A stretch of 33,049 nucleotides of DNA from contig JAAYUJ010000738.1 of NCBI GenBank assembly GCA_012517775.1, forward strand, positions 1 to 33,049. Reading direction: 5' to 3'. The stretch comes from Deltaproteobacteria bacterium. GTDB lineage: Bacteria; Desulfobacterota; Syntrophobacteria; Syntrophobacterales; Syntrophobacteraceae. Below are positions 7,750-16,179 of the stretch, piece after piece. The first letter of the stretch is position 1, and the number at the start of each line of letters is the position of its first letter. A program made the translations under genes and the position numbers. The notes under the pieces are model-generated. The model searched no databases, was not told the DNA's origin, and was given only the letters and a program-made list of their open reading frames with translations.

Positions 7750-7956
7750 CCAAATATGAAGTCAATTACGCCATTGCGAATGGAATATGGCCTCGCCTGT
7801 TATCTCTCTCAACGGTGACAAGAGGCCTTCCCGCGAGGCCAGGGATGCTTGCCGGACATGCTCAGTGCGGGCATCAGTGGCGAGTTTTCAAATAATCGCA
7901 TGGCATGGTCAGGGGAGAATCTACTTTCGAGTCCAACCCAGAGAGGAGGTGATGAG

Positions 7957-8040
7957 ATGGAAACCATCCTCATAATAGTCGTACTGCTTTTGCTCTTCGG
8001 CGGTGGCGGAGGATACTGGTGGTCGAGGCGGGGCCGTTAG
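7957..8040 (+). CDS. 27-aa single-pass membrane peptide
   Basis: METILIIVVLLLLFGGGGGY ends with WWSRRGR. It is one hydrophobic helix followed by a glycine run and a positively charged tail, giving a likely N-out/C-in inner-membrane peptide. The ribosome site GAGGAGGTGAT just upstream is very strong and fixes this start; the track ORF 7849-8040 is an artificial extension. It is the first gene after the plus-strand sigma-54 promoter. I recognise the type (tiny hydrophobic, glycine-rich proteins of proteobacteria) but not a named function. Confidence 0.7.
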   Translation: METILIIVVLLLLFGGGGGYWWSRRGR

Positions 8041-8071
8041 GTCCCACGGAACCGCGGCGGTGGTCAATCGC

Positions 8072-8293
8072 CGGGATGAGAATCCGCGCAAGAACCACGA
8101 ACGGGTGATCGACGCCGGAGAGAACCACGCGGCCTGCGCAGCGCTCTTCATCGGTGGCTTCATGGGCATGGGGAACAAGTTTTCCATGCCTGGGGAAGCC
8201 TTCGCGTTTTCCGCAACCGAGGAAAGGCTCATCCTCGACGTGGACGAGGATGAACTGAAGCGTATTTGGGGATCGCCTGTTCGAAGCCATTGA
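8072..8293 (+). pseudogene. PRC-barrel domain relic
   Basis: The frame ending at 8293 reads HAACAALFIGGFMGMGNKF, then MPGEAFAFSATEERLILDVD and EDELKR. This is the second half of a PRC-barrel ('yavLsfGGFLGMGdKlfavPw.al......lnvdkerL'). The start half is degraded, there is no suitable start codon, and the expected 'VP' has become 'MP'. PRC-barrel proteins are common next to stress genes. A short translated product cannot be excluded, but I treat it as a relic. Confidence 0.55.
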
Positions 8294-8310
8294 ATCAAGT
8301 AGGAGAAAAA

Positions 8311-8667
8311 ATGAAGCATTTCAAGCTGGTTGTGCTGGTTGGATTGGTGACTGTGTTTTTCATGGCAGGTACTGCATTTGCACAGGGTGGCGGTCAGGGA
8401 AAGGGCGGTCAAGGTGCTGCCCCAATGATGGGATGCCAGCAACGATTTGATGCCATGGATACCAACAAAGACGGGCAGGTCAGCAAAGATGAATTCCTGG
8501 CGGCTCCACATCAAAGGGATAATCCCGAACAGATGTTCACGGCAATGGATGTCCACAAACGTGGTTACCTGACAAAAGATGAATTCTGCTCAGACAAGGG
8601 GATGGGGATGCATAAAGGCATGGGCAGAGGCATGGGTCAAGGTCAGGGCACAGGAAGAAATCAGTAG
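8311..8667 (+). CDS. secreted EF-hand calcium-binding protein
   Basis: 118 aa. The ATG at 8311 follows AGGAG, and the track start 8266 is a TTG without support. A signal peptide (MKHFKLVVLVGLVTVFFMAG, cleavage near AFA-Q) is followed by a Gly/Gln/Met-rich linker. One canonical EF-hand loop follows (DTNKDGQVSKDE, about residues 50-61). A second is degenerate (DVHKRGYLTKDE, with Arg where an Asp is expected). The tail is Gly/Met-rich (GMGMHKGMGRGMGQGQG), which could also bind metals. It is expected in the periplasm. It lies downstream of the sigma-54 promoter at 7735 on the same strand with no terminator seen between, so it may belong to that regulon. Confidence 0.85.
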   Translation: MKHFKLVVLVGLVTVFFMAGTAFAQGGGQGKGGQGAAPMMGCQQRFDAMDTNKDGQVSKDEFLAAPHQRDNPEQMFTAMDVHKRGYLTKDEFCSDKGMGMHKGMGRGMGQGQGTGRNQ

Positions 8668-8683
8668 GACATCAAATCAGGTG

Positions 8684-8710
8684 GAGGGCAATATCCATCC
8701 CATCGCCCTC
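8684..8710 (+). terminator. possible hairpin after the EF-hand gene
   Basis: GAGGGC and GCCCTC pair around a 15-nt loop just after the EF-hand stop. There is no T-run, so this is weak. The rest of the 8668-8901 gap shows no gene or clear promoter. Confidence 0.3.
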
Positions 8711-8901
8711 TGCCGTGGAAATCTTCACACCGTTTCAATTTACTTTCAGAACCAGGAGCTTAAAAGAAATCCAAGTTTACCTAGAAAATAGCCTTTTCAT
8801 GGTTCGCGGGTGTCGCCTGCCAACATGAAAATTGCGTTGGAAATAACATCGACCGATCCAGCAGGGCCAAAAAGTAGAAAGGTTGGGATTTCCGGTAGCC
8901 T

Positions 8902-10377
8902 ATGTCAACTCTACGGAATGATATGGGAAAAGGTATCCTAGAGCGCATCGCGCGCCGGGCGATGACGGAACGCGGTTTCCTGGTCGATTTCTCCGAGGCC
9001 GCCTTGAACGAGGTGGAAAAGATTGCGCAGGTCGATTCGGGGGCAAAATCTCCCGGGAAGGACCTGCGTCACCTGCTCTGGACGTCGATTGACAACGATG
9101 ATTCGTTAGACCTGGACCAGCTGACGGTGGCAGAGACCCTGCCGGATAAGACCGTAAAGATTTTTGTGGCTGTCGCCGACGTGGACGCCCTCGTTAAGAA
9201 GGGGTCGGCTATTGATGAGCACGCCCGGCAGAACACGACTTCGGTATACACGGCCGGCAAGATCTTTCCCATGCTCCCGGAGAAGCTCTCCACGGATCTC
9301 ACCTCGCTCAATTATCATGAAGACCGTTTGGTCATTGTCATCGAGGCGGTGATCAGCGATGTGGGGGAGATGCAAAGCTCGGATATCTATCCTGCCTTAG
9401 TCCGTAACCACGCCAAGCTCGCCTACGACAGTGTCGCGGCCTGGCTGGAAGGGAAGGAGCCCATGCCGGACGCCGTTGCGGCTGTCCCGGGGCTTGCGGA
9501 GAATCTTCGTATCCAGGACCGGGTGGCGCAGCAGATGAAAGGCCTGCGGCATGAGCATGGCGCCTTGGATCTGCAGACGCTGGAATCTCGGCCGGTCTTT
9601 GTCGGGGACAAGATCCAGGATCTGCGTATGGATGAAAGGAACCGGGCCAAAGAGGTTATCGAGGACTTCATGATTGCGGCCAACGGCGCGACCGCGCGTT
9701 TTCTCCACGGGAAAAAAGTCCCCTCCCTGAGGCGCATGGTTCGTTCACCCAAGCGGTGGGAAAGGATCGTAGAGATCGCGGCCCAGTACAATTCGCAGCT
9801 TCCACCGCAGCCGGATTCGAGCGCGCTCGCGAGTTTCCTGACTAAACAGAAAGCAGCCGACCCACTCCGTTTTCCCGATCTCTCGCTCTCCGTCATCAAA
9901 CTGCTCGGCCCGGGTGAATATGTCGTCGAATTCCCGGAAGAGACGGCGCCCGGCCACTTCGGCCTCGCCGTCAAGGATTATACCCACTCAACGGCTCCCA
10001 ACCGCCGGTTTCCGGATCTCACCACCCAGCGCATCCTGAAGGCAGCCCTGGACGGCTCGCCCATGCCCCACAGCCGGGACGAACTCGTGGAACTTGCCCG
10101 GCACTGCACGGAGCAGGAAAATGATGCCAACAAGGTGGAGCGGCTCGTCGCCAAGTCGGCCGCGGCCATGCTGCTTTCGTCGAGGATCGGAGATCGGTTT
10201 GACGCCATGTGCACTGGTGCTGCCGACAAAGGGACATGGGTGCGCATCTTACATCCACCCATCGAAGGTCGATTAGTTGCCGGGTATGAAGGCGTCGATG
10301 TGGGAAGCCGGCTCAGGGTGCAGCTCATCCACACAGATGTGGAGAAGGGGTATATCGATTTCAAGAAGACCCAGTAG
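8902..10377 (+). CDS. RNB-domain exoribonuclease (RNase II/R family, short form)
   Basis: 491 aa. The catalytic RNB core is clear. It has an Asp-rich motif (SIDNDDSLDLDQ, about 72-83), VAVADVDALVKKGSAID, and FPMLPEKLSTDLTSLN. It also has FMIAANGATARFL and the late signature YTHSTAPNRRFPDLTTQRI (compare 'THFTSPIRRYPDL'). It lacks the N-terminal cold-shock domains and most of the C-terminal extension of E. coli RNase R (over 800 aa), so it is a minimal form. Members degrade RNA 3' to 5' with divalent metal. The start is not well fixed: the ATG at 8902 has a weak ribosome site and MGKGILERI at 8923 is possible. Two partial copies of its 3' half occur at 12930-13260 and 17853-17915. Confidence 0.9.
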   Translation: MSTLRNDMGKGILERIARRAMTERGFLVDFSEAALNEVEKIAQVDSGAKSPGKDLRHLLWTSIDNDDSLDLDQLTVAETLPDKTVKIFVAVADVDALVKKGSAIDEHARQNTTSVYTAGKIFPMLPEKLSTDLTSLNYHEDRLVIVIEAVISDVGEMQSSDIYPALVRNHAKLAYDSVAAWLEGKEPMPDAVAAVPGLAENLRIQDRVAQQMKGLRHEHGALDLQTLESRPVFVGDKIQDLRMDERNRAKEVIEDFMIAANGATARFLHGKKVPSLRRMVRSPKRWERIVEIAAQYNSQLPPQPDSSALASFLTKQKAADPLRFPDLSLSVIKLLGPGEYVVEFPEETAPGHFGLAVKDYTHSTAPNRRFPDLTTQRILKAALDGSPMPHSRDELVELARHCTEQENDANKVERLVAKSAAAMLLSSRIGDRFDAMCTGAADKGTWVRILHPPIEGRLVAGYEGVDVGSRLRVQLIHTDVEKGYIDFKKTQ

Positions 10378-10401
10378 GGCCAACGCGTAAGGGGACCAAC
10401 C

Positions 10402-10740
10402 ATGAGCAAATACATGCAACTGACGGTTACCGTGCTTCCTTATTATCAAGGCGATCTGGAAGGGACTTACCCCAAACTGGCGCGTTATTTAGGACGTCTG
10501 GATCCGGGTCTGGCGAACCGGAGTCCCTCACTCTACGAGTTAGTGGGGCAGTTGGATGCGCTCCTTTATCGCCTTGAAGGAACAAAGCTCAGAGAGGTGC
10601 TTCTCCGGCACAGAGAGAAGCTTCTGGACCTGCATAAGATCGCTCAAGAGAATATAGCCGAGTGGAATCTCGCCCGGGCCGACCAGCTTCTGTACAGCAT
10701 GGAGGATACCTTTAGCGAGATAGAATTGGAATTGGGTTAG
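10402..10740 (+). CDS. small protein of unknown function
   Basis: 112 aa. I do not recognise a family. It is soluble, with no signal peptide or membrane segment. The N-terminus (MSKYMQLTVTVLPYYQGDLE) looks like a beta strand, and the remainder is helical and leucine-rich (LYELVGQLDALLYRLEGTKL, LLDLHKIAQENIAEWNLARA). A ribosome site (AGGGGACC) precedes the ATG. It begins 24 bases after the RNB gene stop, so the two are probably co-transcribed and it may work with the nuclease, but no function can be assigned. Confidence 0.7.
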   Translation: MSKYMQLTVTVLPYYQGDLEGTYPKLARYLGRLDPGLANRSPSLYELVGQLDALLYRLEGTKLREVLLRHREKLLDLHKIAQENIAEWNLARADQLLYSMEDTFSEIELELG

Positions 10741-10880
10741 GTGATAAGAAAATGCTTTCAGGCCGTTTTCGACCAGTACTGCATACGGATGCGGTCAGGA
10801 ACATTCTCCGCTTTCTGACCGTCCCCGGTCATCTCGGGCGATGGGGTTTCCGACCTGCACACTGACAAGGGAGACAGCCC

Positions 10881-11342
10881 ATGAAAGATGTCAATCGAAT
10901 TCTGGTCGTGAGCAGATCAACGAAAAGTTGTCAAAAAGCCGTCCACTATGGAGTCTCGCTTGCTCGAAGATACGGCGCAAAACTTTTTGTAGTTCATGTC
11001 ATGCATAATCCTTTCAGGCTGGAGGGTTGGAATTTTGGGATTACTTCTTTGCGGATGGAATACGAAAGACTGCAGCAAAAATTCAGGGAGGACATTGATC
11101 ACATCCTCGAAGCTGAAAAAACGAAGGGTCTCGTTATCCAAGCAGTCATGAAAACAGGGAGCAGATCTGATGAGACCATCAAGATGGTCAAGGAAGAGAA
11201 TATCGACTTGCTCATCATGTTGGCCCACGAGGAGGGGCATATCGAGCACTTTCTATTTGGCCATGACAATGAGGAGTTGATACGCAAGATGCCCTGTTCC
11301 ATCATGCTGGTAAAAAAGGAATCTGACCATGCAGCGCAGTGA
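10881..11342 (+). CDS. universal stress protein (UspA family)
   Basis: 153 aa. The Usp fold is visible as [40 protein letters not shown], a charged helix, and [20 protein letters not shown]. It ends with [20 protein letters not shown]. The ATP-binding pattern G-x2-G-x9-G(S/T) is altered: [12 protein letters not shown] replaces the usual G-S-V/T loop, so it may be of the non-ATP-binding type. The ribosome site GGGAGA lies before the ATG. It stands as a single gene 140 bp after the small unknown protein. Confidence 0.88.
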   Translation: MKDVNRILVVSRSTKSCQKAVHYGVSLARRYGAKLFVVHVMHNPFRLEGWNFGITSLRMEYERLQQKFREDIDHILEAEKTKGLVIQAVMKTGSRSDETIKMVKEENIDLLIMLAHEEGHIEHFLFGHDNEELIRKMPCSIMLVKKESDHAAQ

Positions 11343-11418
11343 TGCGCTTCGCGGCGCGTCCATCAGGGACAGAGAATATCGACCAGATTTATGCGGAGAG
11401 CCTCCGGGTCAGATAAAC

Positions 11419-12021
11419 ATAAGGCTGAGGAGCTATCGGCCGGAGGATCTCTTCGACGAGCAGGGCCCCCTGAAACCGGAGTTGGCCGAACTCCAGCCCA
11501 AGGGCGAACGACGCATGGGCGCAAATCCCCGCGCCAACGGCGGCATGCTGCTCCGCGACCTGCGGATACCGGATTTCCGCGACTACGCGGTCGACGTGGT
11601 CTCGCCGGGGGTGCGCTGCATCGGCGACACGCATGTGCTCGGGCGTTTCCTGCGCGATGTGGCGAAGCTGAACAGTGGGCACAGCGAAACTTCCGGGTCT
11701 TTGGCCCTGACGCAACGCTTTCCAACGGCATGGAAGCCCTCTTTGAGGCGACCCGAAGCCAATGGGATGCGGGGACGTTGTTTAACGACGAATTCCTCGA
11801 AGAGAGCACCATCACCACGCGCCCTTCGACATGACCCGTGCTGAACGATCTGGACTGCTTCCACCTCGTGATGGACGCCATTGGACCGCCTGCCGCAGAC
11901 GGGCGAAAAGGGCATCACCCTGAAGCGGCAGCTCAAGGGCAAGCTCGTCGAGCACAGGCAGTACACCAACAAGCACGGACAAGACATGCCGGAAATCCGG
12001 AACCGGAAGTGGGAAGGATGA
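11419..12021 (+). pseudogene. phosphoketolase (xfp/xpk) remnant with frameshifts and a large internal deletion
   Basis: Three pieces in different frames match one family in the right order. The first is [20 protein letters not shown] with [20 protein letters not shown] and [13 protein letters not shown]. The second, after a shift near 11675, is [20 protein letters not shown] and [10 protein letters not shown]. The third, from about 11838, is NDLDCFHLVMDAI and, after another shift near 11880, RLPQTGEKGITLKRQLKGKL with QDMPEIRNRKWEG-stop. Phosphoketolase (about 790 aa) cleaves xylulose-5-P or fructose-6-P to acetyl-P. The thiamine-binding N-terminal half and about 300-400 residues before the C-terminus are gone, so this is a dead gene. 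Confidence 0.83.
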
Positions 12022-12028
12022 TACCGCG

Positions 12029-12205
12029 ATGGCCCTGCGATTGATTGAGATGGTGTTGCGGGAGAAGGACTGCGGGGAAGTCCGCGAGCTTCTCAAGGAG
12101 CACAAGGTGCTCGAACACCGGCAGGTCCGATTGGCGGATGGGGGAAGTGCTGGTGCGGATTTTGTTGGAAGCGGAACAGAGCGAGGTGGTCCTGGGGCGC
12201 TGGGC
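12029..12205 (+). pseudogene. DUF389/TIGR00341 membrane protein: N-terminal fragment, frameshifted
   Basis: MALRLIEMVLREKDCGEVRE and LLKEHKVLEHRQVRLADG run in one frame. The continuation, VLVRILLEAEQSEVVLG, is in the +2 frame. Together they resemble the cytoplasmic N-terminal domain of DUF389 (TIGR00341) proteins. No membrane segments follow, because the sequence runs directly into the baeRF fragment. It therefore seems to be the leading end of a gene whose remainder was deleted. Confidence 0.5.
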
Positions 12206-12880
12206 GAGGAACTGACAGAGTCGTACGAGACGGTCGCCTCCTACGGAGGCGTCGGCGCGGAGAGCACTCCCATGCACCACGGCCACGGCGGGAAGAAGGA
12301 CGAGGCAGATATCGATGCGGAGCGTTTCTTTCGTGCCATCGACCGCGCGGTGCTCGAGCATCACTCGCGCCCTTCCGGGCTGCCTTTGATGCTGGCGGCG
12401 TAGTCGGAGCATCATCATCTTTTCCACCGAGTCAGCCATAACCCGTTTCTGATGGCGAAGGGACTCACGATCAATCCCGATGTCCTGCCCATCGATGAAC
12501 TTCGGGAACGTGCCTGGCAAGTCCTCGATCCGCAGTATCAGGAGCAACCGGCGGAACTGGCCGACCAGTTCGCAGTGGCTGAGTCCAATGAGCTCCGTAG
12601 TGACGACCTGGCTCAGGTTGCTCGAGCGGCCGCCGCCGGGAGGGTCGCGACGCTGCTGATCGAGTTTGAGCGCCATATTGCCAGCCGGCTTGACGACGCG
12701 ACAGGTCGGGCCGGAGTTGCTGATATGAGCCACCCGCAAGTCGATGACCTGCTCGACGATCTGGGCGAGCTTGTCGGGAAAATGGGCGGGCAGGTCCTGG
12801 TCATTCCGGCCGAGCAGATGCCGGGGCGGACGGGGACTGGCGCTGCTGCCTGCCGCTACGGTATTGAGCTGAATCATTGA
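12206..12880 (+). pseudogene. baeRF-type (archaeo-eukaryotic release-factor-like) protein: C-terminal part with an in-frame amber stop
   Basis: The frame reads MHHGHGGKKDEADIDAERFF, then RAIDRAVLEHHSRPSGLPLM and LAA, then TAG at 12401-12403. In the same frame it continues SEHHHLFHRVSHNPFLMAKG, LTINPDVLPIDELRERAWQV, DDLAQVARAAAAGRVATLLI, and VDDLLDDLGELVGKMGGQVL to a stop at 12880. These blocks match the bacterial eRF1-like (baeRF) family, which is often annotated as hypothetical. The TAG replaces a residue that is normally part of the coding sequence. The N-terminal half is absent and the frame is joined to the DUF389 fragment, so this is a relic. Confidence 0.6.
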
Positions 12881-12929
12881 TGACATCACGCGAGTGGATG
12901 TTGACCTGAATGAGGAGAACAGCCACAAG

Positions 12930-13260
12930 GGCAGCCGGAATGAAAAGCGGTGGGACAGGATCGTGGAGATGGCGGCCCAGCAAAATTCGCAGTTTCCAAC
13001 GGAGCAGGATTCGAAGGCTCGCGCGGGTTTCCTGGCTGTGCAGAAAGCAGGTGACCTACTCCGTTTTCCCGACCTCTCCCTATCCGTCATGAAACTGCCC
13101 GGCCCGTGTGAATATGTCGTCGAATTCCAGGAAGAGACAGCGCTCGGCCACCTCGGTCTTGCCGTCAAAAATTACACTCACTCAGCGGGTCCCAATCGGC
13201 CGTTTCCGGATCTCACCATTTAGTGCATCCTCAAGGCAGCCCTGGATGGGTCGCCCATAG
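12930..13260 (+). pseudogene. partial second copy of the RNB exoribonuclease
   Basis: KRWDRIVEMAAQQNSQFPTE and LLRFPDLSLSVMKLPGPCEY with NYTHSAGPNRPFPDLTI closely follow residues of the intact gene encoded at about 9750-10020. At the DNA level the two are very similar. TAG at 13221-13223 replaces the glutamine codon of TTQRILKAAL, after which the same frame reads CILKAALDGSPI. It lacks the 5' two-thirds and the catalytic Asp cluster. Confidence 0.88.
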
Positions 13261-13328
13261 AACAGGTACCCTACCACCACCATCAATCCGACCACATGAC
13301 ACCGCAAACTCACGCACAGGACCGACTG

Positions 13329-15173
13329 TCAAGCGCGCAAAACGGGAAGGGCCGAGCGGTAAGCGCCTTGGATCAGGCGCATGTTGTCGCAGAACACCAG
13401 TCCCAGGTCCACGGCAGCCCGATAGAGGGAGTCGTTCACGGGATTGAGATCGAGTGCCAGAAGGCGGAAGCCTTTTGGCAGGTAGCGATCGATCTGTTGG
13501 CTCAGGGATCTCACCATATCCCGGCCGTGTCGGCCCAGCGCGCTCATCTCCTCCCTCAGGGGCACGAGGAGGAGTTGCGATCGCCGGCGTCGGGCCAAAG
13601 TCCTCCGCTCCAGCTCCGATCGCAGGGTGCATCCGGCTTCCCGCAGGCACCGATCGAGGTCGATGGACTCGACCTTCACCCCCAGCCCCCCGAGGAAAGC
13701 TCCTAGGAACCTGTGATAAGGTTCCTCCACCGTCTCCGCCAGGAAGACGCGCTTCGGACGGTCCCGCTTCTCGGAGACCACCCCCAGGGGGGTGCGGGCC
13801 CGCTCCATGATATCGGCCAGGAGTATCTTGGCGTATTCCCTGATCCGCTTTCGGGACCTCAGAACGATCCGCCGCGCGTGCCACCTGATGGCGGCAAAGA
13901 CCGGATCGAAGCTGATGGCCTTCCTCACCACCGAAAACCAGGAATAGAACCGACGATAGGCTCGGTGGGTCTCCAACTGGAGATCCCAGGCGGTCATGAG
14001 ATGCGGGTCGAAGACGGCATATGAGCCGTCGTAAAGCCCCCAGTCCCTTGTGATGAGCCTGCCGGACTCCTCGAGCTCACGGTAGGTCTCGGTTCCGGGC
14101 AGGGGGGTGAGCATCATGAACTGGACCGAGTCGATTCCCATGCGGCGGCTAAAACGTCTCGTCTCTTCCGCGGCCCCCGGCATGTCCTCATCGGCGCCGA
14201 CGATGAACATGCCGTGGATGTGTATCCCGTGACGGTGAAAGGCCCGGATGGCCCCTCTCATCTGGTCCGGACTCTGGTGTTTTCTGACGGCCGCCAAAGT
14301 TCGAGGGTTGATGGACTCAAAGCCGATGTAAACCATGTAGCAATTGGTCCGCTGCATCAGCCCCAGGAGCTCCTCGTCCCGGGCGGCGTCCACCCGCACC
14401 TGCGTACTCCACTTGATGCGAAGACCCTCTTCCACCATGCGTCGGAGAAGTTCCTTGGCCCGGCGAGGGTTGGCAGCGAAGTTGTCGTCGCAGAAGAAAA
14501 CGTGTTTGGCGTTGCGGCCGTTCCGGCGGATCTCCTCCAAAACACGGTCCGTGGAGTAAAAGCGCATGCGGCGTCCGAACATGGGGACGACGGAGCAGAA
14601 CTTGCAGTTGAAAGGGCAGCCGCGGGAAGTGGCGATGGGGACGATGCCCTTCCTGCCGCTCCAGCCCCTCACGAGCGAGAAATCATGCACCGGCAGGCTG
14701 TCGAGATCGCCCACCAGCGCTCTCTTCGGATTCTCCACAGTCTTCCCATCGCGGGCAAAGGTGAGCCCGGCTATCGTGGAGAAGTCTCCCGCGCCTCCCA
14801 GGGCATCCAGCAGTTCCGGCAGGGTCTCTTCGCCCTCCCCCCGGACGACAAAATGCCCGTGTGCCAATGCCTCGTCGGGGAGGAATGTCACGTGGGGGCC
14901 GCCCAGGACCACTTTCTTTCCCAGGCGCTTGGCCTCGTCACCGATGGCGTAAGCCCGTGGCGCCGTGCTGGTGATGGTGGAGATGGCGACCAGCTCCGAC
15001 CATGCCAGGTCCAGAGGCGTGACTTCTCCCCCGATCTCCTCTACCACCACTCGGACCTGGTGCCCGTGGTCACGCATAATGGTGGCAAGCAGAACACTTC
15101 CGAGCCGGGGAATTCTCGCCAGGGAGAATACATGCTCGGCTGGGCTCTTGGGTTCGATGAAAAGTATTCGCAT
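13329..15173 (-). CDS. B12-binding radical SAM protein
   Basis: 614 aa from the ATG at 15171-15173 (MRILFIEPKSPAEHVFSLAR); the track start 15218 adds 15 unlikely residues. The N-terminal cobalamin-binding Rossmann domain spans about 1-150 (RIPRLGSVLLATIMRDHGHQ; LVAISTITSTAPRAYAIGDE; VVLGGPHVTFLPDEAL). The radical SAM domain has the cluster motif RGCPFNCKFC (C186, C190, C193). Later come FVGADEDMPG-like sequence (HGMFIVGADEDM) and LTPLPGTETYRELEESGRLI. An extra C-terminal region of about 180 aa (VFLAETVEEPYHRFLGAFLG onward) shows no family I recognise. The domain order is that of class B-type methylases/cyclases; the substrate is unknown. It may be a single-gene transcript. Confidence 0.9.
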   Translation of the reverse strand: MRILFIEPKSPAEHVFSLARIPRLGSVLLATIMRDHGHQVRVVVEEIGGEVTPLDLAWSELVAISTITSTAPRAYAIGDEAKRLGKKVVLGGPHVTFLPDEALAHGHFVVRGEGEETLPELLDALGGAGDFSTIAGLTFARDGKTVENPKRALVGDLDSLPVHDFSLVRGWSGRKGIVPIATSRGCPFNCKFCSVVPMFGRRMRFYSTDRVLEEIRRNGRNAKHVFFCDDNFAANPRRAKELLRRMVEEGLRIKWSTQVRVDAARDEELLGLMQRTNCYMVYIGFESINPRTLAAVRKHQSPDQMRGAIRAFHRHGIHIHGMFIVGADEDMPGAAEETRRFSRRMGIDSVQFMMLTPLPGTETYRELEESGRLITRDWGLYDGSYAVFDPHLMTAWDLQLETHRAYRRFYSWFSVVRKAISFDPVFAAIRWHARRIVLRSRKRIREYAKILLADIMERARTPLGVVSEKRDRPKRVFLAETVEEPYHRFLGAFLGGLGVKVESIDLDRCLREAGCTLRSELERRTLARRRRSQLLLVPLREEMSALGRHGRDMVRSLSQQIDRYLPKGFRLLALDLNPVNDSLYRAAVDLGLVFCDNMRLIQGAYRSALPVLRA

Positions 15174-15315
15174 CTTACGATTCCCATGAGCATTTCTGCT
15201 CAATAGCTGCACCGTCAATCCAGGCCTGTGTAATGAATGCCCCGTTCCCAGCTTGCGGGAGCCTATTCAAGAGCGGCCGAGACGATGATCCAGACCCACC
15301 GGCGCTTGATCGAAA

Positions 15316-15594
15316 TCAGGAAAGATAGGTTGCCAAGCTCTTCATGGCCTTCACAATATCCTCAATCGCCTCGTGCACTCCTTCGCTGTAAGATCCGCGC
15401 CCTGGAGCTGCTTCATTCCCGATCTTCTCATGAACCTCAGACTTGAGTTTTTTCAAGCTCTGAGCATGTTGTTCAAGTTGGAGTCGTCGCTCTTCCTCCA
15501 TGTATTCCATGATCTCGGGATCAATTTGCTGCAGGAGATCATCGGCCTCAGCCAGTATCTGTTCGATATCTTCGTATTTGAAGGTCTCTTTCAT
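15316..15594 (-). CDS. small helical protein of unknown function
   Basis: 92 aa, acidic and mainly helical, with likely coiled coil: YEDIEQILAEADDLLQQIDP, EYMEEERRLQLEQHAQSLKK, VHEAIEDIVKAMKSLATYLS. It has no signal peptide or membrane segment, and the ribosome site is weak. It lies between the radical SAM gene and the HTH gene on the same strand. With the minus-strand promoter proposed at 16165-16179 it could be the second gene of a short operon (HTH gene, then this). I cannot assign a function. Confidence 0.6.
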   Translation of the reverse strand: MKETFKYEDIEQILAEADDLLQQIDPEIMEYMEEERRLQLEQHAQSLKKLKSEVHEKIGNEAAPGRGSYSEGVHEAIEDIVKAMKSLATYLS

Positions 15595-15656
15595 GATGTC
15601 GTCTTTCTGCGAGGTTAACAGATCTCATTTCATGAAATATATGGACCAGAGGCTCA

Positions 15657-15938
15657 TCAGGAAACCACATGAAAAGGTTCAGGTGGGTTGGTGTCGAAAG
15701 CCTCAGGTCCAAGCCTGTTGTATTGAGAAACGATCCTATAAACAGTTGCTTCAGAAAGACCCGTATGCATGGCGATTTGGGATAAGGGTCTTGGGTGCAC
15801 CATGAAGTTATAGATCACAAGCCATTTTTGCAGCGTTAGAAAGCCTGGCCTCGTTTGCATCTTTGTCCTTATCTCGTCCAATGACAGGTGATCTTCCAGA
15901 GCATCTGTTTGGAATTCTTCCCTCCCTCGATTCCCCAT
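15657..15938 (-). CDS. helix-turn-helix protein (transposase-like HTH, possibly truncated)
   Basis: 93 aa. A leading segment is followed by LQKWLVIYNFMVHPRPLSQI, AMHTGLSEATVYRIVSQYNR and LGPEAFDTN. This is the homeodomain-like HTH found at the start of IS630-type transposases and in short stand-alone proteins of deltaproteobacteria. The ribosome site AAGGAG before the ATG is good. The protein stops soon after the HTH, without the longer tail I would expect, so it is either a small DNA-binding protein or a truncated one. A sigma-54-like promoter lies at 16165-16179 on the same strand. Confidence 0.65.
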   Translation of the reverse strand: MGNRGREEFQTDALEDHLSLDEIRTKMQTRPGFLTLQKWLVIYNFMVHPRPLSQIAMHTGLSEATVYRIVSQYNRLGPEAFDTNPPEPFHVVS

Positions 15939-16164
15939 ATGCTTCTCCTTTTGTGACCTCTCTGCGTCTCGGTTACTATCAATTGTTCCCCCCGGTTTAA
16001 AAAGCCAATTTGCACGCGGTCTTTATGACAGGCTCCGCTATTCCCAAAAGGAACTGCGGCAGTACTCGTATCTCCTTTAAAAACGTCAACCGCCGCTCAC
16101 CTATCAGGCGGCTGGTGAACAGATGAAAAATGTGCGGGATGACATCCATCGCACTCTCTAATGA

Positions 16165-16179
16165 TCAAGATCTGTGCCG
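16165..16179 (-). promoter_or_regulatory. degenerate sigma-54 promoter toward the HTH gene
   Basis: The minus strand reads CGGCACAGATCTTGA. The -24 block GGCAC and TTG are intact, but the -12 GC is GA, which normally weakens the promoter. The same 20-bp block is conserved at 32398-32412. Its edge is 103 bp from the UAS core. Confidence 0.45.

Noticed and set aside
11329-11844. 171-aa ORF starting at the end of the universal stress gene
   Set aside because: The start overlaps the usp stop, the first 30 residues match nothing, and the rest is one frame of the phosphoketolase relic up to its frameshift.
12401-13223. TAG as a sense codon (pyrrolysine or suppression)
   Set aside because: Both TAGs are inside already truncated relics, and several intact genes here (RNB, the 112-aa gene, creA) end normally with TAG.
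14214-15206. 330-aa plus-strand ORF opposite the radical SAM gene
   Set aside because: Antisense shadow; the other strand has the CxxxCxxC motif and B12-binding domain.
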